Below, in pieces: positions 55,298-62,913 of a stretch of DNA of 64,000 bases. Position 1 is the first letter of the stretch. Every line of letters starts with the position of its first letter. The notes beneath the pieces were generated by a model, which worked only from the letters and a program-made list of their open reading frames with translations, was not told the origin of the DNA and did not search any database. Made by a program: the position numbers and the translations under genes. Source of the stretch: Paraburkholderia ginsengisoli NBRC 100965 (GTDB taxonomy: Bacteria; Pseudomonadota; Gammaproteobacteria; Burkholderiales; Burkholderiaceae); contig NZ_BBJF01000004.1 of the NCBI RefSeq assembly GCF_000739735.1, positions 868,001 through 932,000 on the forward strand, read 5' to 3'.

Positions 55298-56326
55298 ATG
55301 AAGCACCGCCAGTCCGCACGCCTCTCCCGCCTGTCGGCGTTCATGCGCGTCGTCCGGGCGGCGGCGCCTGCCGCGTCGCCGGCTGCAGCGTCATCGCGCG
55401 CGAGGCCGTCGCGGCGACCGCTGGCCGGCGCGTTGCTTACCGTCGCGTTGCTCGCCGCGCTACTCGTCCCGGCGCCGGCCGCATTCGCGCAGAACGACGA
55501 CACCCCGCCCCCGCTCGATACCGCGAGCGCCGTCAAGGCGCCCACCACGCCGTCGTCGCAGGTCGGCAAGCTGACGCTCGATCAGCAGGTCAAATGGCTG
55601 CGCGCCGCGCAACAAAGCGGCACGCTGGAGAAGCTCGACGACGCTCAACTGGTCGCGCTATTCCAGTCGCTCGATCCGCTCGCGTTGCCGCGCTACATCA
55701 AGGAAGGGCCGAACGGCTACCCGTCGTACGAGTTCACGATGTCGCGCTCGGAACGTATTCGCGGCCAGTGGCCCGACAAGCCCGATCACATGCTGGTGCG
55801 GCTCGCGCGCGACCCGCTGCGGATCTACGCGAAGTGGCTGCCGGACGGTGCGCGCGCGGGCCAGGAAATCATCTACGACGAGTCGAAACGGGCCGACGAA
55901 ATGTATGGTCACCTCGGCGGGATCATGAACGTGATGCCGTTGTGGACCTCGCTGAACGGCACGCTCGCGCGCTCGCAATCGAACCATCACCTGCGCGATC
56001 TCGGCACCGAGTACATCGCGAATCAGTACCTTGCCGAAGGCAGGAAGTACATCGAGGCCGGCCTGCCGCGCTCGACCCAGGTGGAAGTCAAAACGATCGA
56101 CGGCGTGCGCGTGGTGGCCTTCACGTTCGAAACGCCGACCGGTCAGCCGCAGTTCTACGCGAAGAAGGAAACGCTCGGCCTCGATCTGCGGCATCCGTAC
56201 TTTCGCAGCGTCGAGTCTTATGACAACGACGGCAAGCTGTTCGAGCGGATCGTCTTCGAAACCATCGCGCCGAAGACTTTCGACGATGCAACGTTCGATC
56301 CGAAGAACAAGGCTTATAAGTTCTAG
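55298..56326 (+). CDS. DUF1571 family secreted protein
   Basis: 342 residues. A long basic N-terminus (about 1-42) and hydrophobic LAGALLTVALLAALLVPAPA form a signal peptide ending PAAFAQ. The mature part has SYEFTMSRSERIRGQWPDKP, DHMLVRLARDPLRIYAKWLP, GHLGGIMNVMPLW and DLRHPYFRSVESYDNDGKLF, which I read as DUF1571. The fold resembles outer-membrane lipid carriers of the LolA/LolB kind; that is inference. GGAGAG before ATG 55298. Its place after fadD suggests a cell-envelope role linked to fatty-acid uptake. Confidence 0.78.
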   Translation: MKHRQSARLSRLSAFMRVVRAAAPAASPAAASSRARPSRRPLAGALLTVALLAALLVPAPAAFAQNDDTPPPLDTASAVKAPTTPSSQVGKLTLDQQVKWLRAAQQSGTLEKLDDAQLVALFQSLDPLALPRYIKEGPNGYPSYEFTMSRSERIRGQWPDKPDHMLVRLARDPLRIYAKWLPDGARAGQEIIYDESKRADEMYGHLGGIMNVMPLWTSLNGTLARSQSNHHLRDLGTEYIANQYLAEGRKYIEAGLPRSTQVEVKTIDGVRVVAFTFETPTGQPQFYAKKETLGLDLRHPYFRSVESYDNDGKLFERIVFETIAPKTFDDATFDPKNKAYKF

Positions 56327-56334
56327 CCGCGGCT

Positions 56335-56757
56335 TCAAAGCCGGCGCGCGACGCACGGCGTGAAGGCAAACGCAACATGCGCCTGCTGCATCGCCGGCCC
56401 GCTGCGCTGCTCGTGGCAATGTTCGATCAGATGCCCCGGGCGGATCGCGAGTTCGCTGAGCACGAAATAGTCGGAAGCGCGCGTGAGACCGATCAGCGAC
56501 GCCACCCTTCGACCGGGCGTTCGCGTGAGAAGCGGCGCGAGCGTCGTATACCAGAGCGCGCCGATGTCGTCGCCGGTTTCGAAAACGGGCAGCTTCATCC
56601 GCGCCGCGTATTGCGCGAACGACGCGCCGCTCGCCAGCGACGCATCGACGATCGCCAGCGTGCCGCCACGCGCGGCCGCGCTCGCGAGCCACGGCCACGC
56701 GCCGCCTGCCACGCTCGACAGCCATGCGCCGGTCATCATGAAAGTGCGTCGGTCCAT
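56335..56757 (-). CDS. Tat-type secreted hypothetical protein
   Basis: 140 residues from MDRRTFMMTGAWLSSVAGGA. RR followed by TFMM and a hydrophobic run is a probable Tat signal, cut near ASAAA. The mature protein (LAIVDASLASGASFAQYAAR, then MKLPVFETGDDIGALWYTTL) is unknown. It is downstream of the FAD oxidoreductase and in the same direction (gap 67 bp), and convergent with the DUF1571 gene, whose stop is 8 bp away. Confidence 0.65.
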   Translation of the reverse strand: MDRRTFMMTGAWLSSVAGGAWPWLASAAARGGTLAIVDASLASGASFAQYAARMKLPVFETGDDIGALWYTTLAPLLTRTPGRRVASLIGLTRASDYFVLSELAIRPGHLIEHCHEQRSGPAMQQAHVAFAFTPCVARRL

Positions 56758-56824
56758 ACGTGGGTCCACTTGCTATTCAGCGTGCAGCGATGCAGTGGCA
56801 TCGCCCGAAAGCATGCACCGCTCG

Positions 56825-58414
56825 TCAGGTGTAGCCGCGCCGGTCGCGCCACGCGGCCGGCCAGATTCCCTGCTTGCCCGGTGCGAGAATGCCGTGCGGG
56901 TCGAGCGCGTCCTTGATCGTTTCCGACAGCCGCAGCAACGCGCCATCGTTGAAGCTGTACTGGGCCGCGGCAAAATCCATGTACGCGAGATGCGTACGGT
57001 ACTGGCCATAGCCCGCCGCGCGCGCATCGCTCATCAGCGACCGCAGCAACGCGCCGGCCTGCTCGACCTGGCTCGCGTCGTCACGGTCGAAGATCGCCGC
57101 GAAGATGTGATGCAGATGCCGCTCGCCCGCCGTGAAGCCGCCGTAGTAATCAAAGCCGTATTCCGCCGCACGCGCCTTCACCATCGTGTACTGACGCAAC
57201 GCGTCGCGCCCGGTCGCCGGACACACCGGCGCGAAGTCCACGTGCGCGCCCGCGCCGCCGCGCCAGTCGAGCATCCGGAACGCGGTCATCGCGGGGATGC
57301 CGGCGAGATTGCGATCGCCGCCGCCGGCCGGCTGCGCGTCGCCCGCATAGCGTGCGGCGAATAGCTTCGCCTGCGGCACGCGCGTGAACGCGCGCTGCAC
57401 GATGGCGTAGCGCGCGTCGATCAGCTCGGGCGTGCCGTACAGCGCGAAATGCAGATTCCAGCGGCCGACGTTCAGCTTGTCGAGCATCGCGGCAACCGCG
57501 CTCTCGGGCATCGCGCCCTTGCCTTCGTACCATTCTTTGCGCGCCGACAAACTCGCCGCGCGACGCAAGCCGCCTTCGATCACCGCGTGGTTGCCGATCG
57601 TTCCGTCGAGCCGCAACGGCCGCAGGATATCCACGATCGTTTCGAGATCGGCCTCATGACGAAACTGGATTTCGCCGAGCAGATACGCGGGCGGCGCGGG
57701 CATCAGCCAGACTCCGAGTTTCGTGACGATGCCGTAGTTCGACTGCATGAACATCGCGTCGAACGAAGGTCCGTAACCTGGCTGATAGAGCTGCCACGCG
57801 GTGCCGACGTCGATGCCGCCCATCCCGGTGCGCAGCACGTCGCCGCTGGCGAGTATCACTTCCATGCCGCACTGCGTCGCCGCGTGATCGCCGTAGTCGG
57901 TGTAGCCGAAGCCGCGTTCGAGCGTATTGCCGACCACGCTGCCCCAACCGGCCGCGGGCGGATCGACCCACAGCCTGTAGCCCTTGTCGCGCAGGTGCGC
58001 ATAGAGATCGAAGTAGCTGACGCCCGGTTCGACGAGCGCGTACGCGAGCGTCTCGTTGACCTCGATGATGCGGTTCATCCGTTGCAGATCGAGCACGACC
58101 GATCCCGCGAGACGCGGCGCCGCGCCGCCGTACGCGAAGTTGCGGCCGGTCGACACGGTCCACAACGGAATGCGATATTGATTGGCGATGCGCAGCACCG
58201 CGCGAATCTCGTCGACCGACGCGGGCAGCACGACTGCACTGGCCGAAAACGCGGCGCGCTCGCCGGGCGCGAACGGGTCGAGATAGGCGGCGAGCCCAGC
58301 CGCGGACGTCACCACCCGCGCGTCGCCGACGATCGCGCGCCAGCCGGCGAGCGCGCGGTCGAACTGGGCGGCGGAAACTTTGGGCGGCAGGGTCGGCGGC
58401 GAGGTCGGCGGCAC
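56825..58414 (-). CDS. FAD-linked oxidase (vanillyl-alcohol oxidase/4-cresol dehydrogenase type)
   Basis: 529 residues. PCMH-type FAD domain at about 50-260: VLPASVDEIRAVLRIANQYR, IPLWTVSTGRNFAYGGAAPR, VVGNTLERGFGYTDYGDHAA and MFMQSNYGIVTKLGVWLMPA. The C-terminal cap ends with LDPHGILAPGKQGIWP. The family oxidises para-substituted phenols, with FAD sometimes covalently bound; a cytochrome partner gene is not adjacent. The protein downstream carries a Tat signal, but this one does not, so localisation is unclear. Confidence 0.87.
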   Translation of the reverse strand: MPPTSPPTLPPKVSAAQFDRALAGWRAIVGDARVVTSAAGLAAYLDPFAPGERAAFSASAVVLPASVDEIRAVLRIANQYRIPLWTVSTGRNFAYGGAAPRLAGSVVLDLQRMNRIIEVNETLAYALVEPGVSYFDLYAHLRDKGYRLWVDPPAAGWGSVVGNTLERGFGYTDYGDHAATQCGMEVILASGDVLRTGMGGIDVGTAWQLYQPGYGPSFDAMFMQSNYGIVTKLGVWLMPAPPAYLLGEIQFRHEADLETIVDILRPLRLDGTIGNHAVIEGGLRRAASLSARKEWYEGKGAMPESAVAAMLDKLNVGRWNLHFALYGTPELIDARYAIVQRAFTRVPQAKLFAARYAGDAQPAGGGDRNLAGIPAMTAFRMLDWRGGAGAHVDFAPVCPATGRDALRQYTMVKARAAEYGFDYYGGFTAGERHLHHIFAAIFDRDDASQVEQAGALLRSLMSDARAAGYGQYRTHLAYMDFAAAQYSFNDGALLRLSETIKDALDPHGILAPGKQGIWPAAWRDRRGYT

Positions 58415-58478
58415 GGCGTGTCCTTCGGCGGATGGGAGCGCGATGATTGATGCGCTTGTTTATTTTGCGCGGGCGGGT

Positions 58479-58568
58479 CGGTTGTGTGCGCGCTGGTTGT
58501 GGGCGTGGCGGCTCTGCGTGAGTTGGTTCTGCGTGCGTCGGCCCTGCATGCGTCGCTTCTACGTTCGT
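58479..58568. repeat. Imperfect 15-bp tandem repeats, six units
   Basis: Units of the type (T/C)GG(T/C)TCTGCGTG(C/A)GT run from 58479 to 58568, just after the anti-sigma stop and before the FAD gene. Read on the minus strand, they encode a THAEP-like pentapeptide in an unused frame. They are non-coding between two genes of the same direction. Confidence 0.6.
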
Positions 58569-58578
58569 CGGCCCGCGA

Positions 58579-59484
58579 CTACTGCCACGCCTCCGGCTTG
58601 CCACCAAGCGCACTGCACACATCGATCGCAATCGAGCGCAGCTTGCCTTCCGCGATCTGTCCGGACAACGCGTAGCCCATGCCGTCGTTGATCCAGTAAA
58701 AGGTGCGCCGATTGCCGTCGCGGAACAGGCGGAACGCGGTCTCGTCGCGCGCGGTGCCGGTCACGTACAGCGTGAGGCGCGCGCCGCTGCCGTTCTCGTA
58801 CATGAACTGCGCGGCCGGCCCCGCTTCGCCGGGCAACAGACGCCCGCCCACCAGCGAGTAACCGTACTCCTGCAACGACGGCACCGAAAGCGGCCGATTC
58901 AGCCGTTTGGACAGCCAGCTGATCAGATGCTCCTCCTCGCTCGCGGCGACTTCCACCGGATGACGCCGCTCCGGCGTGTACACCGCATACGCGATGTCGG
59001 CGCGCTGCGCGAAGCTCGGCGGCTGGCCGCCCAGGCCACCCCACGCGCCGCCTGTCAGACGCGGCGCGAGCGGTCCCAATGCCAGCGCCAGTCCCGCACC
59101 GGCGACAAGCCAGCAGGCGGCAAGACCCACGCGCTGCCACCACGGCGGCGCGCGGCGCACGACGATGAACGCGGGCTCGTCGGCGAAGGCGCGTTCATCG
59201 CGTTCGTCGCGCTCCTCACGTTGATCCCGCCCGTCGCGTTCATCCCGTTCATCGCCCGCATCGGACCAACTCCGCGCTGTGCGCGGCGGCGCCCCGCACA
59301 GCGCTCGCAACGCGGCTTTCTGCGCGCGCCACGCGGCCACCCGCGCGGCGGCCTGCGGATGCCGTTGCAATTGCGCCTCGATCTCGGCGCGCCGCGCGTC
59401 CGGCAATTCGCCGTCGACAAACGCCGACAGCGCTCGCAGATCGAGCCCTTCGGGCAAGCCGGAATCGTAGTCGTCGTTATTCAT
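58579..59484 (-). CDS. Anti-sigma factor (membrane-bound)
   Basis: 301 residues. N-terminal anti-sigma domain LRALSAFVDGELPDARRAEI without the HxxxCxxC zinc site. A low-complexity acidic/basic linker of repeated DERDE units (about 75-98) precedes one membrane helix (VGLAACWLVAGAGLALALG). The periplasmic domain is at about 165-301. It overlaps the sigma gene by ATGA. It should hold the sigma factor at the membrane until a signal arrives. Confidence 0.85.
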   Translation of the reverse strand: MNNDDYDSGLPEGLDLRALSAFVDGELPDARRAEIEAQLQRHPQAAARVAAWRAQKAALRALCGAPPRTARSWSDAGDERDERDGRDQREERDERDERAFADEPAFIVVRRAPPWWQRVGLAACWLVAGAGLALALGPLAPRLTGGAWGGLGGQPPSFAQRADIAYAVYTPERRHPVEVAASEEEHLISWLSKRLNRPLSVPSLQEYGYSLVGGRLLPGEAGPAAQFMYENGSGARLTLYVTGTARDETAFRLFRDGNRRTFYWINDGMGYALSGQIAEGKLRSIAIDVCSALGGKPEAWQ

Positions 59485-60023
59485 TGCGGGTTCTCACTAC
59501 TTTCAACGGCACGGCCTTGCGCGCCGGCCCCCTGGCCGAACCTTCCACCGGACCTTCGGTCACCAGCACGCGCATATGCTCGCGCGCGCGACAGCCGCGA
59601 CATCACCGTGCCGATCGGCACGCCCAGCGCGCGCGACGCTTCCTGATACGACAGTTCCTCGACGCACACCAGCAGCAGCACTTCGCGCTGCTCGACCGGC
59701 AGGCAATACAGCGCGCGCTGCAAATCGCGCAGCACGAGACCGTCGACCTCGCCTTGCGGCGCTTCGAGATTGCGCCACGGCGCGCTTTCCTCGTCGACGG
59801 CGATCTCGCGGCGGCCGCGCAACTGATCGATATAAAGATGCCGCAGGATCGTCAGCAGCCACGCGCGCAGGTTGCTGTTGGGCCGGAACGCCGACCAGCG
59901 CGCGAGCGCACGCTCCGCCGTATCCTGCACGAGATCGTCGGCCCAGGCGCGGTCACCCGTCAGCGCGCGCGCATAGCGGCGCAACTGCGGGAGCCACGCG
60001 ATCACTTCCGCTTCGAAATTCAC
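59481..60023 (-). CDS. ECF sigma factor (probably frameshifted at its 3' end)
   Basis: 180 residues from GTG 60023. Region 2 is LPQLRRYARALTGDRAWADD, then LVQDTAERAL; region 4 is PVEQREVLLLVCVEELSYQE and GVPIGTVMSRLSRARA. After the (CG)4 run at 59581-59588 the frame continues YARAGDRRSGGRFGQ, while another frame gives REHMRVLVTEGPVEG and ends VVRTRNE, more natural for this family. A two-base contraction is suspected. DNA-binding regions are intact, so the protein may still work. It is preceded by a 46-residue lipoprotein gene and followed by its anti-sigma factor. Confidence 0.82.
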   Translation of the reverse strand: MNFEAEVIAWLPQLRRYARALTGDRAWADDLVQDTAERALARWSAFRPNSNLRAWLLTILRHLYIDQLRGRREIAVDEESAPWRNLEAPQGEVDGLVLRDLQRALYCLPVEQREVLLLVCVEELSYQEASRALGVPIGTVMSRLSRARAYARAGDRRSGGRFGQGAGAQGRAVESSENPQ

Positions 60024-60037
60024 CCGGCGAGCGATGC

Positions 60038-60178
60038 TCAGTAGCCGCCACCGCTGCTGTTGCCGCTACTGCCCGATGCGCTGCTGTCGGTCGCGGACGT
60101 GCAGGCGCTCGTCGCGAGCGAGCCGAATGCGAGGGCGAGCAACACGAAAACCGCGGACAGAATACGGGATGCTTTCAT
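60038..60178 (-). CDS. Tiny lipoprotein-like protein, 46 aa
   Basis: Start ATG 60178 with AGGAG 8 nt upstream. It begins MKASRILSAVFVLLALAFGS, followed by LATSACTSATDSS, where the Cys may be lipidated, and a Ser/Gly tail ending SGGGY. Its stop is 15 bp before the sigma GTG, so the three genes are probably one transcript. No function known. It might be a sensed envelope component. Confidence 0.6.
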   Translation of the reverse strand: MKASRILSAVFVLLALAFGSLATSACTSATDSSASGSSGNSSGGGY

Positions 60179-60536
60179 AGTGAGTCTCCTGAGGAGCGTC
60201 CGGCGTCAGAGGTGGGCCGGAACCGGTCGGCCACGCGCGGAATGCGACGTCGCCATGTATGAATGAACGCAGGCGGGCCGCGATTTATTCCGCGCGGGCG
60301 CGCCGCACCCCGCTTTTTCCGCCATTCGCGCCGGCAATGCCTGGCCTATGTGCGCAGGCGTTCGGAAGAACCCGCCATTGATCAGCAGATTCGTAACTCA
60401 ACGTTACAGCCAATAGTTATCGGATGCTTATGTGCGCGCAAGCCGTTATAGTGAACGCAGTTCGCCCATCGACGCGTTCTGCCCCCACACAGGGTAGAAT
60501 TGCGGCGAACCACCGTCTTTCTAACTCGAATTGTCC
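60179..60536 (+). other. Gap between the sigma operon and the hfq-like gene
   Basis: About 360 bp between divergent genes. It should contain both promoters. Near 60390-60450 it is less GC-rich. No gene is seen. Confidence 0.4.
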
Positions 60537-61052
60537 ATGGCTTCCGCAGACTCGCACCCGCAAAACGACTTCATGAACGCTGCGCGCAAAGAACGAAAGC
60601 GCGTTGAGATTTACCTTGTCAACGGCATTCGCCTGACGGGGTGCATCGAGTCGTTCGATCAGTACCTGGTGATGCTGCGCACGCCGGTCGGCCTGCAAGG
60701 CATCTACAAGCGCGCGATCTCGACGATCCAGCTCGACACCGGCACGCGGCCGGCGCCGCGCGCGGGACGTCCTTCGCATGGCGAGCACACCACGCGCGGC
60801 CCGCATGGCTCGCGTGAACCGCGCGATCATCGGGAGCCGCGCGAACCGCGTGAACCGCGCGAGTCGTATGGTGCGCCGTCGTCGGAGCGTGGTTCGTCCG
60901 ATCGCAGCAGCGGCACCTCCGACGGCCCGGTGGTCGTGACGCGCCGCCGGCGTCTGTTCGGCACGGGCGGCGATGGCGGCAACCACGGCGGTGGCAATCA
61001 CGGCGGCAGTGGCAACCCCGGCAATGGCGGCGGCAACAGCGGCAACGAATAA
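60537..61052 (+). CDS. hfq: Hfq-family RNA chaperone (Hfq2-like, long C-terminus)
   Basis: 171 residues. The Sm1 motif is [20 protein letters not shown] and Sm2 is [12 protein letters not shown] (E. coli has YKHAIST, so His is replaced by Arg). Residues about 70-171 are disordered: [17 protein letters not shown] repeats, then an Arg-rich [11 protein letters not shown] and a [14 protein letters not shown] Gly/Asn tail. Burkholderia cenocepacia has a second Hfq of similar length. It would bind small RNAs and mRNAs; the tail may add RNA contacts. ATG 60537 is chosen over TTG 60531. Confidence 0.9.
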   Translation: MASADSHPQNDFMNAARKERKRVEIYLVNGIRLTGCIESFDQYLVMLRTPVGLQGIYKRAISTIQLDTGTRPAPRAGRPSHGEHTTRGPHGSREPRDHREPREPREPRESYGAPSSERGSSDRSSGTSDGPVVVTRRRRLFGTGGDGGNHGGGNHGGSGNPGNGGGNSGNE

Positions 61053-61072
61053 AGCATCGCAGCAGCGCTCGG

Positions 61073-61300
61073 CTATGTGGTCGGCTGGCCGAGCCGCTGC
61101 AAAATCCTCTCCAGTTGTTTCCCCTGCTGCTCCGTCAGCACGAATCCACACTTGACCGCCAGCACGCGACGACGCCAGTACACCGCGTCCAGCATGCGCT
61201 GAGCCGGTTGCTTCGTTGCCTAATCCAGATGTTCCAGTTCCGCCTCGACGACATGTGAGGCGCTCAGGCGTTGCGCACGCGCAGGTTGTTTCCCGTTCAT
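61073..61300 (-). pseudogene. Small conserved-looking gene with an internal amber codon
   Basis: From ATG 61300 the frame reads MNGKQPARAQRLSASHVVEA and ELEHLD, then TAG at 61220-61222 (codon 27), then ATKQPAQRMLDAVYWRRRVL and on to TAG 61073, 75 sense-or-stop codons in all. The two halves join smoothly as one amphipathic helical protein, and CAG (Gln) to TAG would explain the stop. A 40-residue product from ATG 61195 is possible. Family not recognised. Confidence 0.55.
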
Positions 61301-61630
61301 GTGATTTGCTGCCTTATGGGTGGCGGGGCCCGCTCTCCTCCCAAGCGGGTATGGCCGGTTGTTCGTGCGATGCGAAGCGGTTCGCCATGCCGGCCACGCG
61401 GCCGGCTGATGCTGTTGTTATGCCGCGTCGCTGTCGGGCGACACACGGAAAACGAATCGACGCAGAACGGTTTCAAATGATGTTTTTTCGCGTGGAGCGC
61501 CAGCCGCTATTCGCCACGCACGTCCTGTCCCGACGCAACGCTTCAGCGCATAGACTTAGGCCAATCGGCCAATGCCCGACAGGACGCTATGGGCTATGCT
61601 GAATAGTCGACTCTTCTCATGGAGCACGTC
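61301..61630 (+). other. Gap before the small acidic gene
   Basis: About 330 bp. Frames exist but are broken and lack ribosome sites. The promoter of the gene at 61631 is presumably near 61570-61610. Confidence 0.4.
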
Positions 61631-61813
61631 ATGACCAGCAAGAAGCATCATGTATCCCAGCCGGTGGAAGCGCCGCGCTCGGTGGAGTCCGCCGAAAGCC
61701 GTCTCGATGAAGCGCTCGAGGAAAGCTTCCCCGCAAGCGATCCGATTGCCATCGATGTGACGGATCCGCATCATGCGGCGGAAATCTCTTCGAAGGAGAA
61801 GAGGCGGCATTAG
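61631..61813 (+). CDS. Small acidic protein with EESFPASDP motif
   Basis: 60 residues. GGAG lies 6 nt before ATG 61631, inside the in-frame ATG at 61619. The core SRLDEALEESFPASDPIAID is a motif seen in many small uncharacterised proteobacterial proteins. Hydrophilic, probably disordered. Function unknown. Confidence 0.7.
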   Translation: MTSKKHHVSQPVEAPRSVESAESRLDEALEESFPASDPIAIDVTDPHHAAEISSKEKRRH

Positions 61814-62149
61814 AAGCGGGTGGAACGGTCGTGTTGGAGGCGATGCGCGCCAGGCAGTGGCGAGCGAACCGAGCTTGCGATCAGCGTGAAGAAATCGGGT
61901 GCTTCGGCAGGGGATAAACGATCACGAACCGCTGATTGCGCTGAGCGAAACTTTCACCCAGGAAGCGCGGCAACAACGAAGTCGACGTGCATTACGGAGC
62001 AACGTGCGAGCCACTGGCAAGCGAGGCCCTTCACCGCCGCCTGCCGCCCAAAGCCACGCTTAAAGCCACATCGAAACAACGACCCGCCGATGAATCGGGC
62101 GGCGCTCCCACGCCGCCCTCCCGATCCGACGATCGTCACGCCTTCGCAC
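61814..62149. other. Gap with a hairpin after the DUF2968 gene
   Basis: No gene seen. GGGCGGC (62097-62103) and GCCGCCC (62112-62118) form a GC-rich hairpin just past the stop of the minus-strand DUF2968 gene. Without a T-run it is only a possible terminator. Confidence 0.4.
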
Positions 62150-62866
62150 TCAATGCGAAGGCAAGCCGCTTTCGAGTTGACGCTGCAGCTCGCGCACCTG
62201 GCGCTGCGCGACGCGCAACTGTTCCTGCGCGGCCAGCTTCTGCTGGGTCAACGCCGTCGCTTCAGCCTGCTTCTGCTGCTGCTGCGTCGCGACGATACTC
62301 TGCTGCTGACGCGCGACATCGAGGTCGGCCTGCAAGCGGCTCGCGCGATCCTGCGACAACGCGATCATCCGCTGCGTGAAGGCCTTCTGCGCCTCGAGTT
62401 GCGTGCGGCGAATCTCGACATCCGACAGCTGCACCGTCTGGCGCACGAAATCCTTGTAGATCATGTCGGCGCGCGAAGCGTCCTGCGTCTTGATTACGCG
62501 CCAGAAGTTTTTCTGCTGGAACAGCGCGATGTAGTACGTCATCTCCTTGCCGTAAAACAGCATGCTCGCGCCGTAGCTGCCGTTGTACGTGGTGCGCAAT
62601 TCGCTCAGATCCGACCCGCGGATCATCTGCTGCAATTCCGCCACATTGCCTGCGGCGGATTGCCGGTTTTCGTCCGGGGTCAGCGCCGTCGTCTCCGCCT
62701 GTCCGCTTTGCGCGGTAACCGGCAACGCGGTGGTCGTGCCCGGCTGCGACATGACACCGGCACTCGCGTTATTGTCTTGCAGAGCCTGAGCGTGCGCGCC
62801 CTGCGCGGCTCCCCATGCGATGAATGCGGCCAGCGCAATCTGCCGTACCTTCGACTTTCGGTCCAT
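62150..62866 (-). CDS. DUF2968 family secreted coiled-coil protein
   Basis: 238 residues. Signal peptide IALAAFIAWGAAQGAHAQ (cut near 27). The middle part SELRTTYNGSYGASMLFYGK and YYIALFQQKNFWRVIKTQDA is the DUF2968 core as I recall it in Burkholderia. From about residue 150 to the end there is a long Gln/Ala-rich coiled coil (QADLDVARQQQSIVATQQQQ). Periplasmic. The role is unknown. It is 47 bp after the sigma-54 activator gene. Confidence 0.8.
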   Translation of the reverse strand: MDRKSKVRQIALAAFIAWGAAQGAHAQALQDNNASAGVMSQPGTTTALPVTAQSGQAETTALTPDENRQSAAGNVAELQQMIRGSDLSELRTTYNGSYGASMLFYGKEMTYYIALFQQKNFWRVIKTQDASRADMIYKDFVRQTVQLSDVEIRRTQLEAQKAFTQRMIALSQDRASRLQADLDVARQQQSIVATQQQQKQAEATALTQQKLAAQEQLRVAQRQVRELQRQLESGLPSH

Positions 62867-62913
62867 GTAATTCCTGCTTGAACAGTTCTTGTTTTAATAC
62901 AAACGGCGAATTA

